Assembly (NCBI GenBank): GCA_949298985.1
Contig: CASFYV010000021.1
Span: 372,001-436,000, forward strand
Source: an uncultured bacterium
GTDB taxonomy: Bacteria > Cyanobacteriota > Vampirovibrionia > Gastranaerophilales > Gastranaerophilaceae
Direction: 5' to 3'
Length of the DNA stretch: 64,000 bases
Both the position numbers and the translations under genes were made by a program. Of the stretch, positions 10,477 to 19,885 are shown one piece after another. Position 1 is the first letter of the stretch. Every line of letters starts with the position of its first letter. The notes under the pieces are model-generated. The model saw only the letters and a list, made by a program, of their open reading frames with translations. It made no database searches and was not told where the DNA came from.

Positions 10477-11464
10477 TTACATTGAACAAAAGAAAAATAC
10501 TCATTTATATTTTCAAATCGGCGATAATAAATACGCTATTAACTCTGATAATATATTAGAGATTATGAAATTACCGGCTTTGGATTACCCGCAAAAATTA
10601 CCTAATAATATTGTTGGATTGTTAAAATACAATAATTTTGTAATTAATATTCTTGATATTCGTTTTTACTTAAACATCGAAGTCCCTCAATATAATATTC
10701 ATAATGAATTACTAATAGTAAAAACCGATGAAGTTATCTACGGAATTATTACAGATAAAGTAATTGGCATTCTTCCGTTTGAAACATCTTTAATGGATGC
10801 GATACCATTTGTAGATAATAAAATGATTATTGACTCTTTATATAAATTCAATAATGAAACCATATTTGTAATAAACATATACGCAATTGAAAACTTATTA
10901 AAAGAACACGAAAATAAATGGAAAGAAATTGATATATTATCCTTATTTCCACAAGACGAACACTCTAAAAGTATTATGGCCAAAAGAACTTTATCAATAA
11001 TAGATAAAGCAAGTTTAAAATTAGCCTCTGGAGAATTACACGTTAAGAATAAATATATTTCTTTTAATTTAAATGATGATTGTTATTGTATAGCACTTGA
11101 TTATGTAAAAGAGGTTTTAAAAGACACCTCCATAACAAATGTTCCCGGGACCCCTGATTTTATTGAAGGTATTATGAATCTTAGAGGGGATTATATAACT
11201 GTAATTAATTTAAAAAAGTTTCTAAATTTACCTCTAACATCAGCTCAAGATAAAAAACCGGTTGTGATTATCAAATGTAACGAATTAAAACTAGCATTAT
11301 TGATAGATAAAATTAATGAACTTTTTGAATTTCAAGAAGACAACATAATTGAACAAGGAGAAGGTTATTTTTCTAATGAATTTATGTATAATGAAAATTT
11401 ATATACAATATTAAATATTGAAAAAATTTCATCAGATAAAAAACTTATTATTACAGATATGTAA
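10463..11464 (+). CDS. Protein with two CheW-like domains
   Basis: CheW domains couple chemoreceptors to CheA. This 333-aa protein has one at the N-terminus (about residues 8-145, with VGLLKYNNFVINILDIRFYL) and a second, more canonical one at the C-terminus (about 190-325, with VPGTPDFIEGIMNLRGDYIT). No other conserved domain is seen between them. The ATG lies inside the end of the diguanylate cyclase gene, implying translational coupling. A double CheW could bridge two receptor or kinase units in the array; it takes the place of the paired CheW proteins of Wsp systems. Confidence 0.9.
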   Translation: MSNNNYIEQKKNTHLYFQIGDNKYAINSDNILEIMKLPALDYPQKLPNNIVGLLKYNNFVINILDIRFYLNIEVPQYNIHNELLIVKTDEVIYGIITDKVIGILPFETSLMDAIPFVDNKMIIDSLYKFNNETIFVINIYAIENLLKEHENKWKEIDILSLFPQDEHSKSIMAKRTLSIIDKASLKLASGELHVKNKYISFNLNDDCYCIALDYVKEVLKDTSITNVPGTPDFIEGIMNLRGDYITVINLKKFLNLPLTSAQDKKPVVIIKCNELKLALLIDKINELFEFQEDNIIEQGEGYFSNEFMYNENLYTILNIEKISSDKKLIITDM

Positions 11465-11513
11465 TTCAAATAAAGTATAGTGAAAATAAGTATATTATGT
11501 TAAAATACGAAGT

Positions 11514-12725
11514 ATGAATCGGTATAAGAAGAGAACAATTGCATTAATTTTGGCATCAGTTATTACAGTTATTGGAACATTTGGTTCTGAAAACTATAAA
11601 AACAATTTGCTTAATTTAAAATTTAGCGAAACCGAAAGTTCAACAGACATTATACTTGAAACACAAGTAAATTATGATAAAAAAATAAATTTAACAAAAA
11701 TCAATCCTAATACATATGTAATAATGCTTCCTGAAGTAAAAGAATCTCTTATCAAAAATCCGGAATTACCGAGAACAATCGATAAAATTGACATAAAAAC
11801 AATGCCTTATACCAAAAATAATATAGGTTATACAAAAATCACTGTAAAAACACTTAATAATTCAAATATTACGGCAAAAAACATTCTCTATATACCAACC
11901 AAAGAAACTCCGCAATTAGAAGACAAAAACTCTCAAAAATCTCAAGAAATCGAACCAAATCATCAAGAAAAATATAATGAACAAAAACAATATAACAATC
12001 TTAAAACAGAGCATTATCAAACACAAACCCAAGCACAAACACAAAGCAGAGATGTTGTAGATATAAATAAAACAAAAGAACAGTTCAATCAAAATACAAC
12101 AAAAGAAAATTTAGATTATAAAACAAATAAAAATATTGAAGAAAATGATGTACCCGATTTAAACAATTTTAATACTACATCAGAAGATAATTATACTCAA
12201 ACGGAAACAGAGAAAAAAAGTATTAAAACTAATGTCAATCATTCAGAAATTCAATTTATACTATTAGGTATCTTACTTGTATTAATAACAACAGTATTTT
12301 TTTATGTAAAAGGAAAAAATAAAATAGCGGAAATTTTAGGAGAGCAAGTTGATTTTGATATTAACGAAGAAGAAACTGGCAAAAAAACTCAAAAAGAAAA
12401 AAGTACAAAAAAAGATATAAAAAGTGTAATAAATAAACTTGATAAAACATATCCTCCGGCAAATAAAATAGCTACTCCAACAGAAGTTGTAACTACTAAC
12501 AAACAAATAGAAGTTGTTGAAAGTGAAAATATTGTGGATTTAGATGAAATATTAAATACACAAAATAATGAAAATAATATTTCTGAGAATGGAATAGTTC
12601 AAATTGATACCCAAAATACAACAAATGAGACAGATGAAACAGAAAATCTTGCATTAGAAGAATTTTTAAAAGCATACACATTTGAAGATGAAGAAAAAGA
12701 AGAAGAAAAAGAACAAGAAAAATAA
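11514..12725 (+). CDS. Envelope-type protein, N-terminal part of a split frame
   Basis: Not recognised as a named family. Residues 1-25 form a signal peptide or anchor. Residues 30-130 are beta-rich and resemble an AMIN-type envelope domain in pattern only. A long Asn/Gln/Lys/Glu-rich low-complexity stretch (about 135-240) follows, then a strong membrane helix (about 246-266: ILLGILLVLITTVFFYV) and an acidic cytoplasmic tail. The frame ends at TAA 12723-12725, but the same frame continues open for another 1446 bases. A TAAAAT box ends 7 bases before the ATG, with no Shine-Dalgarno. It lies downstream of the double-CheW gene and may belong to the same functional block. Confidence 0.7.
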   Translation: MNRYKKRTIALILASVITVIGTFGSENYKNNLLNLKFSETESSTDIILETQVNYDKKINLTKINPNTYVIMLPEVKESLIKNPELPRTIDKIDIKTMPYTKNNIGYTKITVKTLNNSNITAKNILYIPTKETPQLEDKNSQKSQEIEPNHQEKYNEQKQYNNLKTEHYQTQTQAQTQSRDVVDINKTKEQFNQNTTKENLDYKTNKNIEENDVPDLNNFNTTSEDNYTQTETEKKSIKTNVNHSEIQFILLGILLVLITTVFFYVKGKNKIAEILGEQVDFDINEEETGKKTQKEKSTKKDIKSVINKLDKTYPPANKIATPTEVVTTNKQIEVVESENIVDLDEILNTQNNENNISENGIVQIDTQNTTNETDETENLALEEFLKAYTFEDEEKEEEKEQEK

Positions 12726-12992
12726 GAAATTTTATTTAATGAGGAACTTTATAGTAAATATATAAACGATAATTCTATAAATTTTTCCAAAGAAGATATT
12801 ACCAAAATAGAAAAACTTTTAAACACTGAAATAAATGACGATACAATAAAAAATATTGACCAGTTTTTAGTTACAAATCCACAAGAAAGAAAAGTTTCTA
12901 GAACAGAGTTATTAGAAAATCTTGTTTCGACTTATACAATAAATCAAAATATTGTTTTTAGTGAACAAGATATTGAAGCTTTAAATAAGCTT
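12723..12992 (+). other. In-frame TAA and coding-like bridge between two halves of one frame
   Basis: After the TAA at 12723-12725 the same reading frame runs without a stop through 12992 into the following frame. The bridge contains no ATG, GTG or TTG codon and no Shine-Dalgarno precedes the ATG at 12993, so the downstream part has no credible start of its own. The translated bridge is protein-like: a segment around NFSKEDITKIEKLLNTEI is echoed 60-80 residues later by VFSEQDIEALNKLMNVEL, a tandem internal repeat that spans the bridge and the start of the downstream frame. Confidence 0.75.
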
Positions 12993-14174
12993 ATGAATGT
13001 TGAATTGGACAATGATTTTATAACAGATTTAAGAACTAATCCTGAAAGAATAAAAATTATGCAGGATGAGATAAAAAATCAAAAAATACAACCTCATAAA
13101 AAATCTGAAATTCTCACATTGAATGTAAAAGACATGTTACCTAATTTATCAGAAGCATTAAAAAAGCAAGGTAATAAACAAATAGAGTCTGAATACAAAC
13201 CACAAGTTGTATATTATAGTGAAGGATATGATGTTAATGTTATTTCGTTAAAAGATCAATTACCTGATTTATCAATCGAAATTAATAATAAAGAATCCTA
13301 CGCCACCCGTCCTTCAGATGAAATAGAATATTCAGTAACTGGCTATGAAGTTGACAAACTTTCTGTTTCAGAGGAGTTTTTAGATTTAGATGCGATGTTA
13401 AAACAGCAAGAGAAATTGGACGCCATAAAATCTGCCCCAGTAGAAGTTGACGAAGAAGCATTATTAAAAAATATTACAAATGTAACATTCAAACCTTTCT
13501 ATAGCGAAGAAGAAAATACAAATAAAGAAGAAGCTCCAAGTTTTTCAGACATACAAGCTGAATTTAAAGAATTAGGAAATGTTGAAATTATTAAAGAAGA
13601 TAACGATCTAATAAGTTCAACTACTAATGAAAATGATGACTTTGAATCATTATTTAGCAATGAATATTTTGATTTAGATAAATCTGCTAAAACAGATTCG
13701 GAACAAGAGATTTCAATAAACAAATCTACGAACGCTCAAGAATTATTAAATATAATTGAACAGAAACAAGCAGAAAAACAAGAGAAAATAGAAGAACAAC
13801 AAAACAAACAAGCTATTACAGACAATGAAACTAAAACAAATCAAGAAAAAAATGAAATTGATATCAAAGAATCTGTACCAAATACTTGTATTGTTGATAA
13901 TTCAATTTACGAAATTGTTTCTACAACTAATTTTACAGAAAAAATGGGATGTTATTTAGCTAAGAATAATTCTGGATATTGTATATTAGGTTTTGTTGGC
14001 GAAAAATTATTTAAAATTAAATATTATGAAAAACTTAAAAGTGAAAAGATTCAAGCTAGAAAAACTGACAAAATAGATAATAATATAGACAGATATATTG
14101 TAAGAATAGGAATACATAAGTTCATAATGAATGTTTCTCAAGACAATATGGAGTACATAATGGATTTATGTTAA
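12993..14174 (+). CDS. C-terminal part of the split envelope-type frame
   Basis: Unrecognised. It is in the same frame as the gene ending at 12725. The first ATG (12993) lies inside a repeat unit and has no ribosome binding site, so this is probably not an independent gene. The product is acidic and rich in Glu, Asn and Lys, with short repeats pairing a YYSEGYDVNVISLKDQLPDLS-like unit and a YSVTGYEVDKLSVSEEFLDL-like unit, a coiled-coil-prone Gln/Glu/Lys stretch, and a folded C-terminal domain of about 90 residues (CIVDNSIYEIVSTTNF onward). It overlaps the lipoprotein gene by 7 bases. It could be expressed by readthrough, reinitiation, or not at all. Confidence 0.6.
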   Translation: MNVELDNDFITDLRTNPERIKIMQDEIKNQKIQPHKKSEILTLNVKDMLPNLSEALKKQGNKQIESEYKPQVVYYSEGYDVNVISLKDQLPDLSIEINNKESYATRPSDEIEYSVTGYEVDKLSVSEEFLDLDAMLKQQEKLDAIKSAPVEVDEEALLKNITNVTFKPFYSEEENTNKEEAPSFSDIQAEFKELGNVEIIKEDNDLISSTTNENDDFESLFSNEYFDLDKSAKTDSEQEISINKSTNAQELLNIIEQKQAEKQEKIEEQQNKQAITDNETKTNQEKNEIDIKESVPNTCIVDNSIYEIVSTTNFTEKMGCYLAKNNSGYCILGFVGEKLFKIKYYEKLKSEKIQARKTDKIDNNIDRYIVRIGIHKFIMNVSQDNMEYIMDLC

Positions 14175-15178
14175 AAAGATTATTAATCTTATTTATAATT
14201 CCATTATTAACTGCTTGTAATCAAAATAATAAAGAAGAAATAACATTTTCTTCTTGGGGATCTGTTACTGAAACTAAAATTTTAAAAAATATAATTAAAA
14301 ATTTTGAAATAGAAAATCCAACGATAAAAATAAATTTTATTCATATTCCACAAAATTATTTTCAAAAAACCCATCTTTTATTTGTCTCTAATCAAGCTCC
14401 TGACGTCGTTTTTATTAACAATTTATATTTACCGGTTTATGCAGATAAGTTAGAAGATTTAAGTGCTATTATTGAAAAAGAAAAATATTACCCACAGAGC
14501 ATAGATGCTTTAAGTTATAATAATCAATTATTAGCCATACCCAGAGATATTTCAACATTAGTATTTTACAGAAACAAATCACTAATAAAAAAAACTCCAC
14601 AAAATTTAGATGAATTAATAGAGATACTTTCTTCAAGTCCAAAATATGGAATAAGTTATGAAAGAGATATGTACTATGCTTTTCCATATATATTAACTTT
14701 AAAAGAAAATATCTATTCCCCAAGAAAATCGATAAAATTTTATAAAAATTTAGAAGGAAACTTTGCACCAACACCTTCAGAAATAGGGAGTTTAACATTA
14801 GCACAAATGTTTCTGGAAGGCAGAATTGGTTTATATTTATCAGGACGTTGGTTATACCCTAAAATAAAAGAAAAAGCCAATTTTGACTGGGATATTGTAA
14901 CATTTCCAGGAACAGTTCCGCTCGATGCCTCAGGATGGGCCATTTCTAAAACTTCTAAACATAAGCAAAGTGCTATTAAATTTATCCAATATTTATCATC
15001 CTCTCAAAATAGCGAATATTTTTTATCAACAGGATTAATTGTCCCTGCTAGAATAGATGTTGCACAAAAAATAGATAATAAAACATTTTTAGATTCAATT
15101 AAAAATTCTCAAGTTTTAAAAATAGACAAAAATTATCGCAAAAAAATAGATAAAATGAACAAAGAATTGTTAAATTAA
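14168..15178 (+). CDS. ABC transporter solute-binding lipoprotein (family 1, sugar type)
   Basis: The 336-aa product begins with a lipoprotein signal peptide (lipobox LLTAC, Cys at residue 17) and then follows the extracellular solute-binding family 1 pattern: ITFSSWG, NFEIENPTIKINFIHIP, APDVVFINN, SLIKKTPQNLDELIEIL and the late SGWAISKTSKHKQSAIKFIQYLSS. Such proteins deliver oligosaccharides or glycerol phosphates to a MalFG-type permease. No permease or ATPase is adjacent; a lone MalG-like gene lies about 31 kb away at 45977. The ATG overlaps the preceding frame's stop, indicating translational coupling with the split protein. Confidence 0.85.
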   Translation: MLKRLLILFIIPLLTACNQNNKEEITFSSWGSVTETKILKNIIKNFEIENPTIKINFIHIPQNYFQKTHLLFVSNQAPDVVFINNLYLPVYADKLEDLSAIIEKEKYYPQSIDALSYNNQLLAIPRDISTLVFYRNKSLIKKTPQNLDELIEILSSSPKYGISYERDMYYAFPYILTLKENIYSPRKSIKFYKNLEGNFAPTPSEIGSLTLAQMFLEGRIGLYLSGRWLYPKIKEKANFDWDIVTFPGTVPLDASGWAISKTSKHKQSAIKFIQYLSSSQNSEYFLSTGLIVPARIDVAQKIDNKTFLDSIKNSQVLKIDKNYRKKIDKMNKELLN

Positions 15179-15222
15179 TTGATTTATGCTATTCTAAGCA
15201 GAGTAATAAGGGAGTTTTGATA

Positions 15223-15951
15223 ATGGAAAAGCGAAACGTTATTTGTATAAAATGGGGAACAAAATTTGGTCCTGAGTATGTAAACAAACTATATAAAATG
15301 GTTGAAAAAAATCTAACTCTTCCACATAGATTTGTATGTTTTACTGATAATGCAGAAGGAATAATGGAAGGAGTTGAAATTCGTCCTTTACCTGAATTAA
15401 ATGATGAAGGAATTCCTGATAGAATGTGGAAAAAATTAGGTTTATTTGCAAACCCTTTATCAGATTTAGAAGGAACAGCTTTATTTTTGGATTTAGATAT
15501 TATTATAAGAAGTTCACTTGATCCGTTTTTTGAAGTAGAAGGAAGCTTTTTAATATCTAAAGATTATGATTTTCCGCATGATATTATTGGAAATTCTTCT
15601 GTATTTAGATTCGAAGTAGGAAAACATCCTGAAATTATTGAACATTTTTATCAAGAAGGAAAAACTATAAGAGAACGTTATAAAAATGAACAAGCATTTT
15701 TATCATATGAAATGGATAGAAAAGGTTTATTAAAATACTGGCCAAAAAATTGGGTAGTAAGTTTTAAACGCCAATGTTTACATAAATTTCCTCTATGCTG
15801 GTTTAAAGTTCCAAGAGATCCTGAAGAAGCTAAAATTCTTATCTTCCACGGGAAACCAAATCCGGAGCAAGCATATAAAGGATATTTTGGTAAATTAGGT
15901 TTTAGATACATAAAACCTACAAAATGGCTTGATAAATATTGGGTTCAATAA
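15223..15951 (+). CDS. GT-A-fold glycosyltransferase-like protein
   Basis: A 242-aa cytoplasmic protein. The ATG at 15223 is preferred because GGGAG stands 8 bases upstream; the TTG at 15217 lacks spacing support. A DxD-type motif LDLDI near residue 90, preceded by a GTALF strand and followed by DPFFE, is typical of GT-A glycosyltransferases that bind nucleotide sugars through a divalent metal. The IFHGKPNPEQA stretch near the C-terminus matches the metal-binding histidine region of GT8-like enzymes. The substrate is unknown. It ends at a strong bidirectional terminator. Confidence 0.75.
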   Translation: MEKRNVICIKWGTKFGPEYVNKLYKMVEKNLTLPHRFVCFTDNAEGIMEGVEIRPLPELNDEGIPDRMWKKLGLFANPLSDLEGTALFLDLDIIIRSSLDPFFEVEGSFLISKDYDFPHDIIGNSSVFRFEVGKHPEIIEHFYQEGKTIRERYKNEQAFLSYEMDRKGLLKYWPKNWVVSFKRQCLHKFPLCWFKVPRDPEEAKILIFHGKPNPEQAYKGYFGKLGFRYIKPTKWLDKYWVQ

Positions 15952-15960
15952 AAGAATAAT

Positions 15961-16003
15961 AAAAAAGGTGGCGGTTTTGTTTCACAAAACCGCCACCTTT
16001 TTT
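15961..16003. terminator. Bidirectional intrinsic terminator
   Basis: A perfect 20-base inverted repeat (15961-15980 and 15984-16003) with a TTC loop. The GC-rich core GGTGGCGG is bounded by six A and six T, so it works in both directions. It separates the convergent glycosyltransferase and dapL genes. Confidence 0.95.
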
Positions 16004-16008
16004 ATTTC

Positions 16009-17178
16009 TTAACCAAAAAGTTTTTCAAATCTTTCCATAGCTTCTTTGGTATTTTCTTTTGAACCAAAAGAAGTTAGTCTAAAATATCCTTCTCCATTTT
16101 GTCCAAAACCTGCTCCAGGAGTTCCAACGACTTGAGCATTTTCTAATAAATAATCAAAAAACTCCCAAGATTTCATATTATTAGGACATTTTAACCAAAT
16201 ATAAGGCGAGTGTTTTCCACCAACATGCCAGATATCACATTTTTTCAATGTTTCAGAAATCAATTTTGCATTTTCTTTGTAATAATTAATGTTCTGTTTG
16301 ATTTCTTTTTGCCCAATATCAGAAAATACAGCTTCCGCACCACGTTGGATAATATAAGGAACACCGTTAAATTTAGTAGTTTGACGACGTAACCACATTT
16401 TATTTAATTTATCTAAATTTTTAGGAACAATCGTATAACCGCATCTTGTACCTGTAAAGCCTGCTGTTTTAGATAATGAACAAAATTCTATTGCACAATC
16501 TTTTGCCCCATCTATTTCATAAATACTTCTAGGTAAATCTTCATCTGATATAAAACATTCATAAGCTGAATCAAACAAAATTATTGCATTATTATTTTTA
16601 GCATAATCAACCCAAGCTTTTAATTGTTCTTTATTATAAACCGCCCCTGTAGGATTATTAGGTGAACAAATATAAATAATATCTGCTTTTATGTTACTAT
16701 CAGGCATAGGCAAAAATTCATTTTCACCATTTGCATTAGCAAAAACAACTTTTCTTCCTGCCATAATATTTGTATCAACATACACAGGATAAACCGGATC
16801 CGGAACAAGAACTGTATTATCTTTATCAAATAAATCTAAAACATTTCCCAAATCACTTTTAGCCCCATCAGAAATAAAAATTTCATCCAATTCAAGAACT
16901 ACATTATGAATTTTATAATATTTTTGGACAGCTTCTCTTAAAAAATCATAACCTTGCTCAGGACCATATCCTCTAAAAGTTGCTTGAACTCCCATTTCAT
17001 CTACGGCGTTATGCAAAGCATCAACTACAGCTTTACATAGAGGTAATGTAACATCGCCAATACCTAATCTTATAACTTTTTTATCAGGATTATTTTTTAC
17101 ATATTCATTAACTTTTTTAGCAATAGTTGAGAATAAATAACTTTGTTCTAAATTTTCATAATTTTTATTTATGTACAT
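16009..17178 (-). CDS. dapL: LL-diaminopimelate aminotransferase
   Basis: DapL converts tetrahydrodipicolinate directly to LL-diaminopimelate with glutamate, a short lysine and peptidoglycan route known in cyanobacteria, Chlamydiae, plants and some anaerobes. The 389-aa protein shows VIRLGIGDVTLPL, FRGYGPEQGYDFLREAV, ISDGAKSDLGN, CSPNNPTGAV and the PLP-lysine segment SLSKTAGFTGTRCGY (near residue 234), the family's diagnostic series. ATG 17178 is chosen because GAGG lies 6 bases upstream; the TTG at 17184 is not needed. It is one of the better lineage pointers in the window. Confidence 0.95.
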   Translation of the reverse strand: MYINKNYENLEQSYLFSTIAKKVNEYVKNNPDKKVIRLGIGDVTLPLCKAVVDALHNAVDEMGVQATFRGYGPEQGYDFLREAVQKYYKIHNVVLELDEIFISDGAKSDLGNVLDLFDKDNTVLVPDPVYPVYVDTNIMAGRKVVFANANGENEFLPMPDSNIKADIIYICSPNNPTGAVYNKEQLKAWVDYAKNNNAIILFDSAYECFISDEDLPRSIYEIDGAKDCAIEFCSLSKTAGFTGTRCGYTIVPKNLDKLNKMWLRRQTTKFNGVPYIIQRGAEAVFSDIGQKEIKQNINYYKENAKLISETLKKCDIWHVGGKHSPYIWLKCPNNMKSWEFFDYLLENAQVVGTPGAGFGQNGEGYFRLTSFGSKENTKEAMERFEKLFG

Positions 17179-17253
17179 ATTCAACCTCTTTAATTTATAT
17201 TATCCAGTCTAATTATACCAAATACAAAGAGGATAAACACCTACTTCAAAAAT

Positions 17254-18330
17254 TTAGATTTTGCAAAATTTTAAAATTTTATTTAATAGTATAACAATTT
17301 TCTTTGCAAGTTTTTTCATTGCTCCGAACTTTTCAGGGGCAGTTGGCAATATTTCTTTTTGATACAAATTTTGAGCATTGTTATAAAATAAATTATCAAT
17401 AATACTTTCAGCATTAAATTTTAATTCTTTATCATTTCTTATTGCAAATTTAATATCATCAATATATTTTGTGTATTCTTTAATACGATCTTTTTTATTT
17501 GAAAATCTATCTATAGGAGCATCCGAACCGAACATAAGTCGAAATGATTGATCTCCGTATTTCCAATTTTCATCTCCAATACCTTTTAACTTTTTTATAG
17601 CTTTTATTATATGCTCTTTGGATCTATGTTCTCCTTTCGGGAAATTACCATTATGGGCAAGTCCTATATCTACCCAAGAAATATCAGCATACAAATTTGC
17701 ATCACCTTTTTCTATTGATTGTATTAAAACATCAATAGCTTTGTCATGAGCTTCATTCCAACCTGCTCCAAGATGAGCGAGAATAAATGGGGTATTTTTG
17801 TATTTCTTTGCAAGTTTATAAATTGCTTCCGGGTCAGAAATATTTTTAACATTTGGAACAATTTGACCTTTATTATCTACTGTAACTTCTGTATGAAATA
17901 AACAAGGTATTTTATTTTGATTTGCAAATTCCAAATAAGGTTTATATTTTTCATCTGTTAAAGATAAATCTTGAAGAGAAGGATGAAATTTCAAACCAAT
18001 AAATTTATTAGGAAATTCTAAATAAAGCCTTTTAATTTTATCAATATTTCCAGTTTTAGGAGAACAAGAGGCAAGAATTTCATATTTCTTAGAATTCTTA
18101 AATATTTTTAAAGTTTTTTTATTTCCGATATATTCATCTTCAGTTGCAGTTAAAACATCAATATTAGAGACATACATTTTATCAATAATATCGTCATTTG
18201 GTAAAGTTTTTTTTACGAAAACATCAAGTTGGCTTTTTTTATATGACTGTCCATTTAATTTTCCAATATGAGCGTGTGTATCAATAATTTTCCCCAAAAA
18301 GACAGTATTATTTATACCACTTATATTCAT
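17254..18330 (-). CDS. Amidohydrolase-superfamily protein with N-terminal extension tag
   Basis: A TIM-barrel metal-dependent hydrolase of 358 aa. The first metal motif THAHIG is at residues 18-23 (His19, His21). KFHP follows at mid-protein, then CLFHTE, ILAHLGAGW and the late Asp in FGSDAPID, the amidohydrolase_2 order. A 14-residue leader, MNISGINNTVFLGK, precedes the fold. The homolog encoded at 33355 starts directly at MIIDAHTHIGK without it. The start has AGGAG 9 bases upstream, overlapping the stop of the 18336 gene, so the two genes are cotranscribed. The substrate is unknown. Confidence 0.8.
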   Translation of the reverse strand: MNISGINNTVFLGKIIDTHAHIGKLNGQSYKKSQLDVFVKKTLPNDDIIDKMYVSNIDVLTATEDEYIGNKKTLKIFKNSKKYEILASCSPKTGNIDKIKRLYLEFPNKFIGLKFHPSLQDLSLTDEKYKPYLEFANQNKIPCLFHTEVTVDNKGQIVPNVKNISDPEAIYKLAKKYKNTPFILAHLGAGWNEAHDKAIDVLIQSIEKGDANLYADISWVDIGLAHNGNFPKGEHRSKEHIIKAIKKLKGIGDENWKYGDQSFRLMFGSDAPIDRFSNKKDRIKEYTKYIDDIKFAIRNDKELKFNAESIIDNLFYNNAQNLYQKEILPTAPEKFGAMKKLAKKIVILLNKILKFCKI

Positions 18331-18335
18331 AAAAT

Positions 18336-19739
18336 TTATCTCCTGAAGCTATTATTATGATAAAACATTCCACCAATCATAGCTGTTGCCGCAGCATATG
18401 CAACTATTAATCCCATAGTTAAACTTGTTGTGAAAGGTATGTTAGTATCTATTTCTTTTCTTTCCATAGCTTTTCTTATATCTCTTTTAATAGCCCCTAT
18501 TGTCGCAAAACAGCAACCCCACATTGATTTTACAGAAGGTCTTTCAGAACCTTCACAATTACATTTTTGAAATAAAACTTTTCCTTGAGAATTTATATCA
18601 AATACAAGTTTTTGATTATTATTAATAAATCCACCTAAATAATTCAATTTCCTTCTTGAAATTTCATTTTCATCAAAAACTTCAGAAATTTTATAAAGCT
18701 TATCAGGTAAACTATTTGTTGATTTTCCTAATTTTACCAATTCTCTATATTTTTTATGCTCATTTTCATCAGCAAATAATCCCATAATATTTAATCCTAC
18801 AAACTTATTTATATTTGCAATTTTATCATTATCAGGAAATTCATCATAAGGATAATCAACAGTGGATTCATCTCTATAACTATATCCTTTTATTTTTCCC
18901 CACCCATCTCTTATTGGAGTAAAATTATAAACACCTCTTGCACGATCATTTGCTAAACCATCTCTTGAAGCAAATAAATATTCTTCACCGTTTTTATCCA
19001 TAACATTTACAATATGTGCATTTGCTAATGATAATAAATTAAATTCATACCATCCATTATTTCTTACAGTATTAATTATATCATTTACTACAGGTGAAAA
19101 TTGCTTATTACCGGTAGAAATAAACTTATATAAATCCTCTTTTTGGTTTCGTTCTCCTGCTAACCATTTAATACTATTATCATCAGGATGACCTGCCGGA
19201 ATATAAACATTAACACCTTTTTGAGTAAGTCTATTAATTTCTTGAATAACACCATAAGTATTTTCAATTCCTTGACCTAAATCATCCATGTATTTTATTT
19301 GTTCTGTAAAAGAATTTCTATTATGATAAATATTATTAAGGAATCGTAAAATAATATCTTTATGTTTTTTTACATTATCAGAAGTTAAATTCAAACCTTC
19401 CCGTAAAACATTCCAAATACGTTCATTTAAATTCAATAAAGAAACGGCAGCTTGTCCTGGAATACTTACAAAATCCCCTTTTTTAATTTGATCGGATTCA
19501 TTTAAATATCTTAGGGTGCCTTCTAATTCCCATAATTGTTTTACGCTTTCAACCTTTGGATTGGTGCGAACATTATGAAATTTTATATCAACATCAGAAT
19601 GTAAATCCTTTATCATGGATTCTGCAAAATGTTTAATATATCCACCGTGTGCACCTCCATCAAGTATATGTACATTCCTTCTTGAAAAATTGATTTGTCT
19701 TGAATTTAAGTTGGAAGAATTCTCTAATGATATTTTCAT
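18336..19739 (-). CDS. Unrecognised protein with N-terminal tag and C-terminal membrane helix
   Basis: No family recognised. ATG 19739 is preferred over GTG 19748 because AAGGG precedes it at good spacing. Of 467 residues, the N-terminus reads MKISLENSSNLNSRQINFSRR and resembles the short leader on several other products in the window. A Gly/His-rich segment HILDGGAHGGYIKHF follows, which could form part of a nucleotide- or metal-binding loop (inference only). Near the C-terminus a Cys-rich patch (KCNCEGSERPSVKSMWGCC) precedes a membrane helix (about 435-455) and a short tail. It is cotranscribed with the tagged amidohydrolase downstream. Confidence 0.7.
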   Translation of the reverse strand: MKISLENSSNLNSRQINFSRRNVHILDGGAHGGYIKHFAESMIKDLHSDVDIKFHNVRTNPKVESVKQLWELEGTLRYLNESDQIKKGDFVSIPGQAAVSLLNLNERIWNVLREGLNLTSDNVKKHKDIILRFLNNIYHNRNSFTEQIKYMDDLGQGIENTYGVIQEINRLTQKGVNVYIPAGHPDDNSIKWLAGERNQKEDLYKFISTGNKQFSPVVNDIINTVRNNGWYEFNLLSLANAHIVNVMDKNGEEYLFASRDGLANDRARGVYNFTPIRDGWGKIKGYSYRDESTVDYPYDEFPDNDKIANINKFVGLNIMGLFADENEHKKYRELVKLGKSTNSLPDKLYKISEVFDENEISRRKLNYLGGFINNNQKLVFDINSQGKVLFQKCNCEGSERPSVKSMWGCCFATIGAIKRDIRKAMERKEIDTNIPFTTSLTMGLIVAYAAATAMIGGMFYHNNSFRR

Positions 19740-19885
19740 AATACACACCCTTGATTTTTATTAGTTTATATTTTATATAGAAAAATCATTAAGAACAACT
19801 AATTTTTTAACTCTTTTACCAGAAAGTGCTAAAAACAAGTATTAATAATAGTATTAAGCTTTACAAAAATTAATAATTTTAAAAA

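Noticed and set aside
14469..14943. Two minus-strand frames (111 and 67 aa) under the solute-binding lipoprotein gene
   Set aside because: They are reverse-frame shadows of a well-supported gene with signal peptide and family motifs.
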